Source: Candidatus Defluviilinea proxima (lineage in GTDB: Bacteria; Chloroflexota; Anaerolineae; Anaerolineales; Villigracilaceae). Taken from it: a stretch of 64,000 bases of DNA. The DNA lies in contig JADKIW010000001.1 in the NCBI GenBank assembly GCA_016721115.1, positions 3,301,501 through 3,365,500 of the forward strand, read 5' to 3'. The translations under genes were made by a program, and so were the position numbers. The notes beneath the pieces were generated by a model that worked only from the letters and a program-made list of their open reading frames with translations, was not told where the DNA came from and searched no databases. Shown one piece after another: positions 1 through 6,358 of this stretch (positions are counted from its first letter, which is position 1; the number at the start of each line of letters is the position of its first letter).

Positions 1-408
1 GAAGCGCTCTTCCCATTCGTTGGGAGCAAAGGTGCCTTCCCAGAGTTCATCGGGCGTGGGGAACTTTGTGACGAGACCCTCTTTGCCTGTGAGCATGTTG
101 ATCTGGTAAATCTCTTTGCCGTTGGCGGCATAAGTGAAAGCGAGTTGAAGTTTGGCGGCGTAGTCTTTGGCTTGACCGACACCTTCACCGACATCATATT
201 CATTGCTCTTGGCTTCAACTACCGCAAGTTGACGACCTTTGTAGGTGAGGATGTAATCAGCGATTGTTGGTTTACCATGCCCGCCTGACTTTATACGCCC
301 CTTGGTAATGTGAAATTCGCGCCGAACCTTTGAACCGTCGATAACACCCCAGCCTGCTTTTTGCAGTTGGGGGTCAATGAGTTCGGCTCTGGTCTCGGCT
401 TCGTTCAT
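1..408 (-). CDS. hsdR: Type I restriction enzyme R subunit, N-terminal part (runs off the left edge)
   Basis: The first 136 codons of a restriction subunit (ATP-dependent translocase/endonuclease of a type I RM complex) are present; the rest lies outside the window. The visible part is the N-terminal HsdR nuclease domain: MNEAETRAELIDPQL, then QKAGWGV, then ADYILTYKGRQLAVVEAKS, i.e. the D-(E-x-K) nuclease signature with VVEAK as the catalytic ExK. The stretch VGQAKDYAAKL follows as in EcoEI-type HsdR proteins. The ATG at 408 overlaps the stop of the upstream DUF559 gene by 4 bp (ATGA), so translational coupling is likely. It is the last known gene of the minus-strand locus hsdM-hsdS-cargo-DUF559-hsdR. 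Domain assignment is from family knowledge; the helicase motifs cannot be seen here. Confidence 0.9.
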   Translation of the reverse strand, partial: MNEAETRAELIDPQLQKAGWGVIDGSKVRREFHITKGRIKSGGHGKPTIADYILTYKGRQLAVVEAKSNEYDVGEGVGQAKDYAAKLQLAFTYAANGKEIYQINMLTGKEGLVTKFPTPDELWEGTFAPNEWEERF

Positions 409-776
409 GCGTTTCCCTTGGTATTGTCTTCCAATGCGTGAATGATGGCAAGTATAACGTTATCGAGTTCTTTTGTGACCTGATTGTTCCAAAAGCGAAT
501 GACTCTGTAACCCAGTGACTCGAAGTACTTCGTGCGTTCTTCATCGTATCCTGTTTGTTCAAGGTGCTGACTGCCATCCAGTTCGATGATAAGTTTTTCT
601 TTGACGGCACAGAAGTCAGGGATGTAGTTGCCGATGGCGTGTTGTCTTCTAAACTTCACGCCGTTGACCTGCCTGTCTTTCAAGTGTGACCAAAGCTTGC
701 GTTCAGCAGGTGTTGGGTTCTTACGATTGTTGCGGGCGTTCTCGTAGCCTTGGGGCGTGGTTCTTCGAGGTGGCAT
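405..776 (-). CDS. DUF559-type endonuclease-like protein
   Basis: This 123-residue protein resembles DUF559 proteins (Vsr/restriction-endonuclease fold). An N-terminal basic region ending NPTPAERKLWSHLK is followed by VKFRRQHAIGNYIPDFC, which holds the conserved Asp of the PDF motif, and by KLIIELDGSQH, the ELDG motif, with a C-terminal GYRVIRFWNNQV strand. That is the full usual length for the family. It sits inside the type I RM locus, upstream of and overlapping hsdR by 4 bp. DUF559 genes are found both alone and beside RM genes; a role as an accessory nuclease is inference. The start ATG at 776 directly abuts a long hairpin repeat at about 800-910, so that hairpin lies in its 5' leader. 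Confidence 0.85.
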   Translation of the reverse strand: MPPRRTTPQGYENARNNRKNPTPAERKLWSHLKDRQVNGVKFRRQHAIGNYIPDFCAVKEKLIIELDGSQHLEQTGYDEERTKYFESLGYRVIRFWNNQVTKELDNVILAIIHALEDNTKGNA

Positions 777-795
777 GGATGAATTTTACTACCCC

Positions 796-912
796 GACCC
801 CTTCGGACCCCACCCGCCCTTCGGGCACCCTCCCCAAATCCGACATGGAAACGCTTTATGCGTATTCAAAATATTTATGTCGGATTTGGGGAGGGACGGG
901 GTGGGGTCATAA
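796..912. repeat. Long hairpin repeat, left copy
   Basis: An imperfect inverted repeat: the left arm contains accccacccgcc and ctccccaaatccgaca, the right arm tgtcggatttggggag and ggggtggggt, with a loop of about 30 nt. A second copy with the same arms but a different loop lies at about 5881-5988. Together the two bracket the hsdS-hsdM block and cargo genes. The right end overlaps the stop codon of an hsdS tail relic (907-909). Confidence 0.85.
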
Positions 913-1035
913 TTCACCACTAAACGCCCTCTGCAACACACTCTTCCTCAACTCCTCCACAGCCTCCACCTTGGACCGATACACTTCTTCAAGCCTGCAG
1001 ATTTCTTTCGTAAATACACCTAACTTCAAGTTCAG
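907..1035 (-). pseudogene. hsdS 3'-end relic A
   Basis: Read on the minus strand in one open frame this stretch encodes CRLEEVYRSKVEAVEELRKS followed by VLQRAFSGEL and TGA. That matches the C-terminal coiled-coil tail of the intact HsdS encoded at 3160-4389 (LEEVYRSKVEAVEELRR, then SVLGKAFAGEL). A 39-bp stretch (949-987) is identical to 3202-3240. No start or target-recognition domain is present. The relic begins exactly where the lipoprotein gene (1032-2036) ends, so it looks like a junction scar and not an independent gene. Confidence 0.9.
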
Positions 1036-2036
1036 TTGTAGCGCCACGTTGCCTTAATTACATCAGGTATATTTAGCTCAATGATTAAATATTGGATTCC
1101 TGAAAAATTGCCACCTTTGAATACCTGCTCGGAGTAAGTTCTGCCATTCTCCAGCACGACATCCTGTTGATAGGTATAGTTCCAGGTATAAACTTTACCT
1201 TTATCATCCTTTAGTGTCACGTGGTTGGCTTCATTGAAGTTGAAAAACAACGTTTTCCCGGTGTTGTTTGTGAATTCAAAATAAAGGTCCATCTCATCGC
1301 CGAATTTGAACTGTGCATCTCGCAGTTGTACGCTTAGACCATTCGTAGTCCAGACTTCGCCGACAGACAAAATACTGTCAGGGGCGGTATCATAGGAAAT
1401 ATTTTCTGGCGTGGGTGTATCTGGAATTACGATTTCGACTGTGGGCTGTGGGGCTGTTGGTTGAGGGTCGGTGTTGTTTGTTGTTCCGTTATTATCGCAT
1501 ATAACCTGATTGCTTTCAGCAAGTTCTATGGCAAAGTCGGAGGGAAATTTGAAGGGGATGATCGTTTGTTGCGCGCCAACAGAGATCTTAGCCTGCCCCA
1601 CTTTCCAGACTTCCATCTGCCGAATCACGTGCTGTATGTGGGTTCCAGATTTTGCCTTGACCGTTATGGAACGGGAGATGGTTTCCGAAGTTCCATATGC
1701 ATGTCCTAGCTGAGTTGCCACGGTGGCGCCAAGTTCTATATCCGTTCCAGCAAAACCGACCTGTCCATTTGCGTTTACTGATGCCCCATTTTGGAGTTCG
1801 ATAACATACTCAATGGTTCTCGATTTTTCCACGGTGTTTTCCACTTCAGCATTGCCTGTGCAGTTCTGCTGGGATATGGTTTCTGTTCCGATGTCTCTTG
1901 ATTCCGAACCAGTGACCTGAACTTCTATGCTCACATTTGGATTACTTCCATTCGGACTTGACGGCGTAGGCGTGTTGCAACTCGTGACAATAAGAATAAA
2001 CAAAATCATGAACGATGGGAGTGCTTTGAATTTCAT
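1032..2036 (-). CDS. Lipoprotein with probable Ig-like C-terminal domain, cargo of the RM locus
   Basis: A 334-residue predicted lipoprotein. The N-terminus has a lysine, a hydrophobic core and a lipobox ending VTSC at about residue 20, followed by a Pro/Ser/Asn-rich linker. Residues ~35-190 hold a beta-rich domain with two cysteines; a Thr/Pro-rich linker follows; residues ~225-334 (SVGEVWTTNGLSVQL...FTNNTGKTL...) look like a DUF4352-type Ig-like domain, an assignment by resemblance only. The start is backed by AAGGAG 7 nt upstream of the ATG. It lies between hsdS and hsdR and is followed immediately by hsdS relic A and preceded by relic B. Its function is unknown; placing it in defence is guilt by location. 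Confidence 0.8.
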   Translation of the reverse strand: MKFKALPSFMILFILIVTSCNTPTPSSPNGSNPNVSIEVQVTGSESRDIGTETISQQNCTGNAEVENTVEKSRTIEYVIELQNGASVNANGQVGFAGTDIELGATVATQLGHAYGTSETISRSITVKAKSGTHIQHVIRQMEVWKVGQAKISVGAQQTIIPFKFPSDFAIELAESNQVICDNNGTTNNTDPQPTAPQPTVEIVIPDTPTPENISYDTAPDSILSVGEVWTTNGLSVQLRDAQFKFGDEMDLYFEFTNNTGKTLFFNFNEANHVTLKDDKGKVYTWNYTYQQDVVLENGRTYSEQVFKGGNFSGIQYLIIELNIPDVIKATWRYN

Positions 2037-2072
2037 TTTGTTCTCCTTGAAGTGTTTTCAAAAATGATCATT

Positions 2073-2205
2073 CCTACTCTACATTCGCCTTCCCCAAAAC
2101 GGACCGCTTCAACTCCTCCAGCAACTCGACCTTGGGCTAGCAGATCTCCTGTAGAAGCCTCGTGTCCACGGACAGTGTTTCCAGTGTAACGGTGAATCTC
2201 ACCTA
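2073..2205 (-). pseudogene. hsdS 3'-end relic B
   Basis: The minus-strand frame reads TLETLSVDTRLLQEIC, stop, then PKVELLEELKRSVLGKA and a terminal stop. This aligns along its length to the tail of the intact HsdS (LDALAKETRRLEEVYRSK, then VEAVEELRRSVLGKAFAGEL). It has an internal stop and an altered last few residues, so it is more decayed than relic A. It sits just downstream of the membrane-protein cargo gene (2246-3076) and upstream of the lipoprotein gene. Confidence 0.85.
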
Positions 2206-2245
2206 TTTGCGATCATCTTCCTCTATAGATCCAACATATGTTTTA

Positions 2246-3076
2246 TTAGCCGTTCTTTGCTTTTTTAGGCTCTAAAAAGTTCTCGAAAGATTGTATACGG
2301 CAACTATCCCAGAGTATCTCATACTGCTCTCTAAAAAACTTATACCAATCAGGGTCTTTAGATGCTACTAATTCAAATGTAGGGTTGGGTTTTGCTGATT
2401 TGTGATGATAAAGTTCCACGTAACATATGCCATGGTACTCATCTGGATCTATCATTGTAAATCCAAATGATGGGATAAAAGGTAAACGCCCTAATTCCAA
2501 CTTTCCTTTACTTCCTTGAGTTTTTGCAATTATCTCAACTAGAGTCTCGACTGTCTGTAAACGATTTCGCCAATACTCAATATTTGTCGTGCCTGCGCTA
2601 CGTAAAACTAATTCGCCCAACAAATCTTCCTTGGAAGAGTCTAATATCATAAGTCTGATATTGGCTCCTGCAATTAGTCTTTGCCCCCAAGGCTCCATAT
2701 ATTCTCTTGTTGTGCGAGTTAGGGTCATTCCAGAGACAAAAATATTCATGGCGGATGCGAACGTGCTGTCTGAAATGCTTTTTCCAGAAATAAAAAAGTC
2801 ACTTGAACGTGCCCTGCCACTTAAGCGGCGTAAAACTAAATCTCGACTTTCTTCGCTAAGTTTTTCTATTCTGGTTAATCTTCTATTTCGTTCCCAAATT
2901 CCAGATACCGCTATGAGTCCCAGAACAGCCAATATCCAAGTAGCAAGTTCTGCTATGTCACTCGCAAGAAATGGTCTGACTTGGTGACGAATAACAATGT
3001 ATCCAGCAATCAATACAGTTACTACATCAAATAGATTGTCGAGAATGTATTCAAATGCTGCTCTCATTTTAGTCAT
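2246..3076 (-). CDS. Membrane-anchored protein with possible PLD-like domain, cargo of the RM locus
   Basis: A protein of 276 residues from the preferred start. Two hydrophobic segments near the N-terminus (VVTVLIAGYIVI and ATWILAVLGLIAVSGIW) form a membrane hairpin, followed by a basic/coiled region and a soluble domain from about residue 95. That domain has IFVSGMTLTRTTREY, GANIRLMILD, a long helical middle, GFTMIDPDEYHGICYVELY and a C-terminal EQYEILWDSCR. This pattern resembles phospholipase-D-like/DUF5919-type domains, but the classical HxK motif is not visible, so catalytic activity is doubtful. I prefer the ATG at 3076 (AAGGA about 9 nt upstream) over the TTG at 3109. The gene lies directly downstream of hsdS and before hsdS relic B. 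Function unknown. Confidence 0.75.
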   Translation of the reverse strand: MTKMRAAFEYILDNLFDVVTVLIAGYIVIRHQVRPFLASDIAELATWILAVLGLIAVSGIWERNRRLTRIEKLSEESRDLVLRRLSGRARSSDFFISGKSISDSTFASAMNIFVSGMTLTRTTREYMEPWGQRLIAGANIRLMILDSSKEDLLGELVLRSAGTTNIEYWRNRLQTVETLVEIIAKTQGSKGKLELGRLPFIPSFGFTMIDPDEYHGICYVELYHHKSAKPNPTFELVASKDPDWYKFFREQYEILWDSCRIQSFENFLEPKKAKNG

Positions 3077-3159
3077 GGAAATTGTCCTTGAAACTGCGTT
3101 ACCGCCCAACTAGCGGCCTATCCAGTGAACTGCCATCTAATCGCCTAATTAATTCTACT

Positions 3160-4389
3160 TTACAACTCTCCCGCAAACGCCTTCCCCAACACGGACCTGC
3201 GCAACTCCTCCACAGCCTCCACCTTGGACCGATACACTTCCTCGAGCCTGCGGGTTTCTTTGGCGAGCGCATCGAGCCGCTGGACGATGGCGCGTTGTTC
3301 GGTGAATGGGAGAAGTGGAATAAATGTATCTGTAATCCCTGCTTTCCCAACGTTACCTTGTCCAACAGTTCCAGTTTCATCTGCAAAGAACTGGTCTTTG
3401 AAAAAATTCGTCCAAGAATAGTATAGGAAAAACTTTGGTAAATAATTTTCTGGAAACCTTATCTTGGATAACCTTTGGTTGAGGAGCAAATTGGGTTGTG
3501 AGATTAGAACAGTGTATCCATAATCTCTTTTTTTCTTAGTGCCTGTTTGAGTAATGATTACATCGTTCTGTTTCAGCAAAGCACGTTCTAGAACGTCGCT
3601 ATCAATGTTATCCACAAAAACTGGATTTTCTTCAAGCCGCAGAACATCTGGTCTGACGTTACCCATTCTTATGACCTGATATTTACCTTTTGATTTGAAA
3701 TCTTTGCTTTTGAATGAATATCCGCCTTGTACAAGAGCAATATCACCGATCTGAGTCTGTTGAGTTTTATCATTGACTAAAAGATTTCCAAAAATATCTT
3801 CAAGAGCAGAGTCAAACACCTCTCGTGCATTGACCTGATTGCGCTCGGCGTTAGCATGGACTTTCGTCAGCGCGGCGAAGGTTTCGTCGAGCAGGGCGAC
3901 GATGCGCTGTTGTTCGGGGAGGGGAGGCACGGGGATTGATAATTCTGCCAAATTTGCTTGTGAAAGCGTAGGAATTGCTGTTCCACCTATAATCTTGTTA
4001 ACTTGAGTCTTGAACTCTACGCTATTCACTGCGTAATACAGATATTTATTTACACAAGTGATATTTTTGAAAACAACCAGCTGTGGATTTATCGTTGCTT
4101 TTTCAGGAAGTTCTTCTACCAAAGCAGATTTTCCAAAAGATGAGCCTGTTTTTACAAATATAATATCCCCATTGAAAATCATTATTTCAGGCGATTCTTC
4201 ATACTTGAACCACGAAATGTAGGTGCAATTTTCTAAATCAAAATCTTTATCAATGATATTTGAAGGACTAAGACTAATAGCGCCTTCACCTTTAGAGACC
4301 AAATCTTGTTTTGTGTACCCTCTGTAACCGATTCGTCCTTTTATAGTGCATAATTCTCCAAGTTTTTTTGCTTCCAAACCCTTTTTCAT
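3160..4389 (-). CDS. hsdS: Type I restriction-modification specificity subunit S
   Basis: A 409-residue DNA-recognition subunit that directs HsdM and HsdR to the target site. It has the usual two-TRD layout: TRD1 at residues ~5-150, a central conserved coiled-coil starting IPVPPLPEQQRIVALLDE (~152-200), TRD2 (~210-365), and a distal coiled-coil starting FTEQRAIVQRLDALA and ending SVLGKAFAGEL. The start ATG overlaps the hsdM stop by 4 bp. Its last ~40 codons occur again, decayed, at 907-1035, 2073-2205 and 9677-9734. This suggests the tail is a recurrent recombination site. Family assignment is firm; the recognition sequence cannot be read from the sequence. Confidence 0.95.
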   Translation of the reverse strand: MKKGLEAKKLGELCTIKGRIGYRGYTKQDLVSKGEGAISLSPSNIIDKDFDLENCTYISWFKYEESPEIMIFNGDIIFVKTGSSFGKSALVEELPEKATINPQLVVFKNITCVNKYLYYAVNSVEFKTQVNKIIGGTAIPTLSQANLAELSIPVPPLPEQQRIVALLDETFAALTKVHANAERNQVNAREVFDSALEDIFGNLLVNDKTQQTQIGDIALVQGGYSFKSKDFKSKGKYQVIRMGNVRPDVLRLEENPVFVDNIDSDVLERALLKQNDVIITQTGTKKKRDYGYTVLISQPNLLLNQRLSKIRFPENYLPKFFLYYSWTNFFKDQFFADETGTVGQGNVGKAGITDTFIPLLPFTEQRAIVQRLDALAKETRRLEEVYRSKVEAVEELRRSVLGKAFAGEL

Positions 4390-5870
4390 AACATCTTCTC
4401 GATGGATTTCAAAATCTTTGCACTCTCATTGTCGAGCGCTTTCATCTCGGCGAGAATGGCAGAAGGCGCTCTCAGCGCCGTATCCGCTTTGCGGTGTGGG
4501 TTCTTGACCGAAAGGTCGAATGAAGCGGGGTCTACATCCGCAATATTGATTGACCACGAGTTCTCCGAATCCGCTTTGGACTTTTGCAGTGTGATAAAGT
4601 CCTTCAGATCATCTTCGTTCAAGGGGTTGGTCTTGCCGAGATTGCGATCCAAATTCAACTGGTAATACCAGACCTTCTTGGTCGGCGCGCCTTTCTCGAA
4701 GAACAGCACCACCGTCTTCACGCCCGCGCCCGTAAACACGCCGCCTGGCAGGTCGAGCACGGTGTGCAGGTTGCAGGTTTCGAGCAACTGCTTGCGCAAA
4801 CTCACCGACGCGTTATCGGTATTCGACAGGAAGGTGTTCTTGATGACGATGCCTGCGCGTCCGCCCGCCTTCAAGATCTTGATGAAGTGCTGGAGGAACA
4901 GGAACGCCGTCTCGCCTGTTTTGATGGGGAAGTTCTGTTGCACCTCGGCGCGTTCCTTGCCGCCGAAGGGCGGGTTCGCCAGCACGATGCGGTAACGATC
5001 CTTCTCCTGAATGTCGCTGATGTTCTCCGCCAGCGTGTTGGTGTGCAGGATGTTCGGCGCTTCGATGCCGTGCAGGATCATGTTCATCGTGCCGATGATG
5101 TACGCCAGCGATTTCTTTTCCTTGCCGTAGAAGGTCTTCTTCTGGAGGATTTCCATATCCTTTGTGGATAGATGCGTAGGGGCGGATCGCGATCCGCCCT
5201 TACTACCCGATGTGAGATACGCGAACGCTTCACACAGGAAGCCTGCCGAACCCACCGCGCCATCGTAGATCGTATCCCCGATCTGCGGTTCAACCACCTT
5301 GACGATAGCCTGAATCAGCGGACGAGGCGTATAGTACTCGCCTCCATTTCTGCCCGCGTTGCCCATGTTCTTGATCTTGTCTTCGTACAGGGCGCTCATC
5401 TCATGCTTTTCCGCCGAAGAGCGAAAACGCAATTCATCCACCAGGTTGATGACCTCACGCAGGTTGTATCCGCTTTGCAGTTTGTTCTTCAACTCGCCGA
5501 AGATCTCACCGATCTTATATTCGATGGTGTCGGCGTTATCGGAATTATCTGCCTTGAACTTGCGCAAATACGGGAACAACTTATCGTTGACGAAATCGGT
5601 CAGGTCATCACCTGTCATTGCTTTGTGATGGTCTAACTTGCCATCACCGTTCTTCGGCGCCGCCCACACATCCCATTTGAACTTCTTCTCGATGATCGGC
5701 GTGTACGTTTTCCCCATCAACTCCGCCGCATCCTTGCGGTCTTTCTCCAAGTCATCCAAATACTTCAGGAACAGAATCCAAGAAGTCTGCTCCACATAAT
5801 CCAACTCGCTGGAACAGCCCGCGTCCTTCCACAATTTATCGTCAATGTTTTTGAAGGTTTGCTCGAACAT
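4386..5870 (-). CDS. hsdM: Type I restriction-modification methyltransferase subunit M
   Basis: A 494-residue adenine-N6 methyltransferase subunit. An N-terminal HsdM_N helical domain (~1-145) is followed by GEYYTPRPLI (~177-186), SAM motif I as DGAVGSAGFL (~203-212; usually DPACGTGGFL) and catalytic motif IV NPPF (299-302). Between them, residues ~223-233 (SKGGSRSAPTH) are encoded by a palindromic repeat (5176-5203) that related proteins, as I know them, lack; the reading frame stays open across it. It is the first gene of the minus-strand locus and couples to hsdS by an ATGA overlap. The region upstream carries the right copy of the hairpin repeat (~5881-5988) and a TATAAT box at 6003-6008, so the mRNA leader probably contains the whole hairpin. 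Confidence 0.95.
   Translation of the reverse strand: MFEQTFKNIDDKLWKDAGCSSELDYVEQTSWILFLKYLDDLEKDRKDAAELMGKTYTPIIEKKFKWDVWAAPKNGDGKLDHHKAMTGDDLTDFVNDKLFPYLRKFKADNSDNADTIEYKIGEIFGELKNKLQSGYNLREVINLVDELRFRSSAEKHEMSALYEDKIKNMGNAGRNGGEYYTPRPLIQAIVKVVEPQIGDTIYDGAVGSAGFLCEAFAYLTSGSKGGSRSAPTHLSTKDMEILQKKTFYGKEKKSLAYIIGTMNMILHGIEAPNILHTNTLAENISDIQEKDRYRIVLANPPFGGKERAEVQQNFPIKTGETAFLFLQHFIKILKAGGRAGIVIKNTFLSNTDNASVSLRKQLLETCNLHTVLDLPGGVFTGAGVKTVVLFFEKGAPTKKVWYYQLNLDRNLGKTNPLNEDDLKDFITLQKSKADSENSWSINIADVDPASFDLSVKNPHRKADTALRAPSAILAEMKALDNESAKILKSIEKML
5176..5203. repeat. Palindromic repeat inside hsdM
   Basis: A 20-bp perfect palindrome (gggcggatcgcgatccgccc, 5180-5199) flanked by gtag and ttac. It belongs to the same gtaggggcg-type repeat family seen between genes at 31146-31205 and 27791-27816. 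Here it lies in frame in hsdM and is read as SKGGSRSAPT. Confidence 0.8.
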
Positions 5871-5880
5871 GAAGGTCCTT

Positions 5881-5988
5881 TACCCCACCCGCCCTACGGG
5901 CACCCTCCCCAAATCCGACAAGAGATTCGTTGTATGCGAACCAAAATCCAATTGTCGGATTTGGGGAGGGCTGGGGAGGGGTCAGTAA
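5881..5988. repeat. Long hairpin repeat, right copy
   Basis: The second copy of the repeat at 796-912. The left arm holds accccacccgcc and cctccccaaatccgaca, the right arm tgtcggatttggggag, with a different loop of about 30 nt. It lies immediately upstream of hsdM in the presumed 5' leader. Confidence 0.85.
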
Positions 5989-6061
5989 TGTGATTGATTC
6001 AAATTATACCCTTCTGAGACTCTTCTTTTAATTGCTGTGTTAATCCATCCCTGCAAATGCA

Positions 6062-6091
6062 AAACGCCTCGAGACAAAACTCGAGGCGTTT
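6062..6091. terminator. Hairpin terminator
   Basis: A 12-bp perfect stem (aaacgcctcgag / ctcgaggcgttt, loop 6 nt), with a short T run on the minus side. It lies just past the stop of the receiver-domain relic and was presumably its terminator. Confidence 0.7.
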
Positions 6092-6099
6092 GATGTACG

Positions 6100-6228
6100 T
6101 TATTCCTCATCGTCCTCCGCCGCACGAATAACCTGTGCCACCGTCCCGCACAGTTTGTCCATGTCAACGGGTTTGGTCTGGTAGTGTCTTGGTCGAAACG
6201 ATCACCACAGGTATCTTCTACAAGTCTG
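6100..6228 (-). pseudogene. Response-regulator receiver-domain relic
   Basis: Minus-strand reading gives KIPVVIVST in one frame and, after a frameshift, YQTKPVDMDKLCGTVAQVIR followed by AAEDDEE and a stop. PVVIVS matches strand beta-4 and TKPVD the conserved Lys-Pro loop before the last helix of a receiver domain. The beta-4/alpha-4 loop in between is missing, and no N-terminal half is present. This is therefore the 3' scar of a deleted response regulator or hybrid kinase, still followed by its terminator. Confidence 0.65.
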
Positions 6229-6312
6229 GTTCATGGCGCATAAAGCGCACAGGTGCTCTTGCCGAATTGGGAGGCGATACGACCGTTGATACAGGAGATG
6301 TTCGGGAGATAA

Positions 6313-6350
6313 AAAAGGAACTGCCCGTTGTGTGGGGCAGTCCCTTTTTA
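6313..6350 (-). terminator. Terminator of the TPR gene (ggactgccc family)
   Basis: An inverted repeat aaaggaactgccc / gggcagtcccttt followed on the minus strand by a T run. The same hairpin occurs after two further minus-strand genes (8921-8954 and 9859-9894). Confidence 0.8.
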
Positions 6351-6358
6351 TGTTTCCT

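Noticed and set aside
4584..5172. 195-codon plus-strand frame opposite hsdM
   Set aside because: A shadow of the strongly supported hsdM frame; no recognisable motif and no ribosome site.
5982..6167. Minus-strand 61-codon frame
   Set aside because: Its frame crosses the terminator and the receiver relic in the wrong phase; the relic explains the sequence better.
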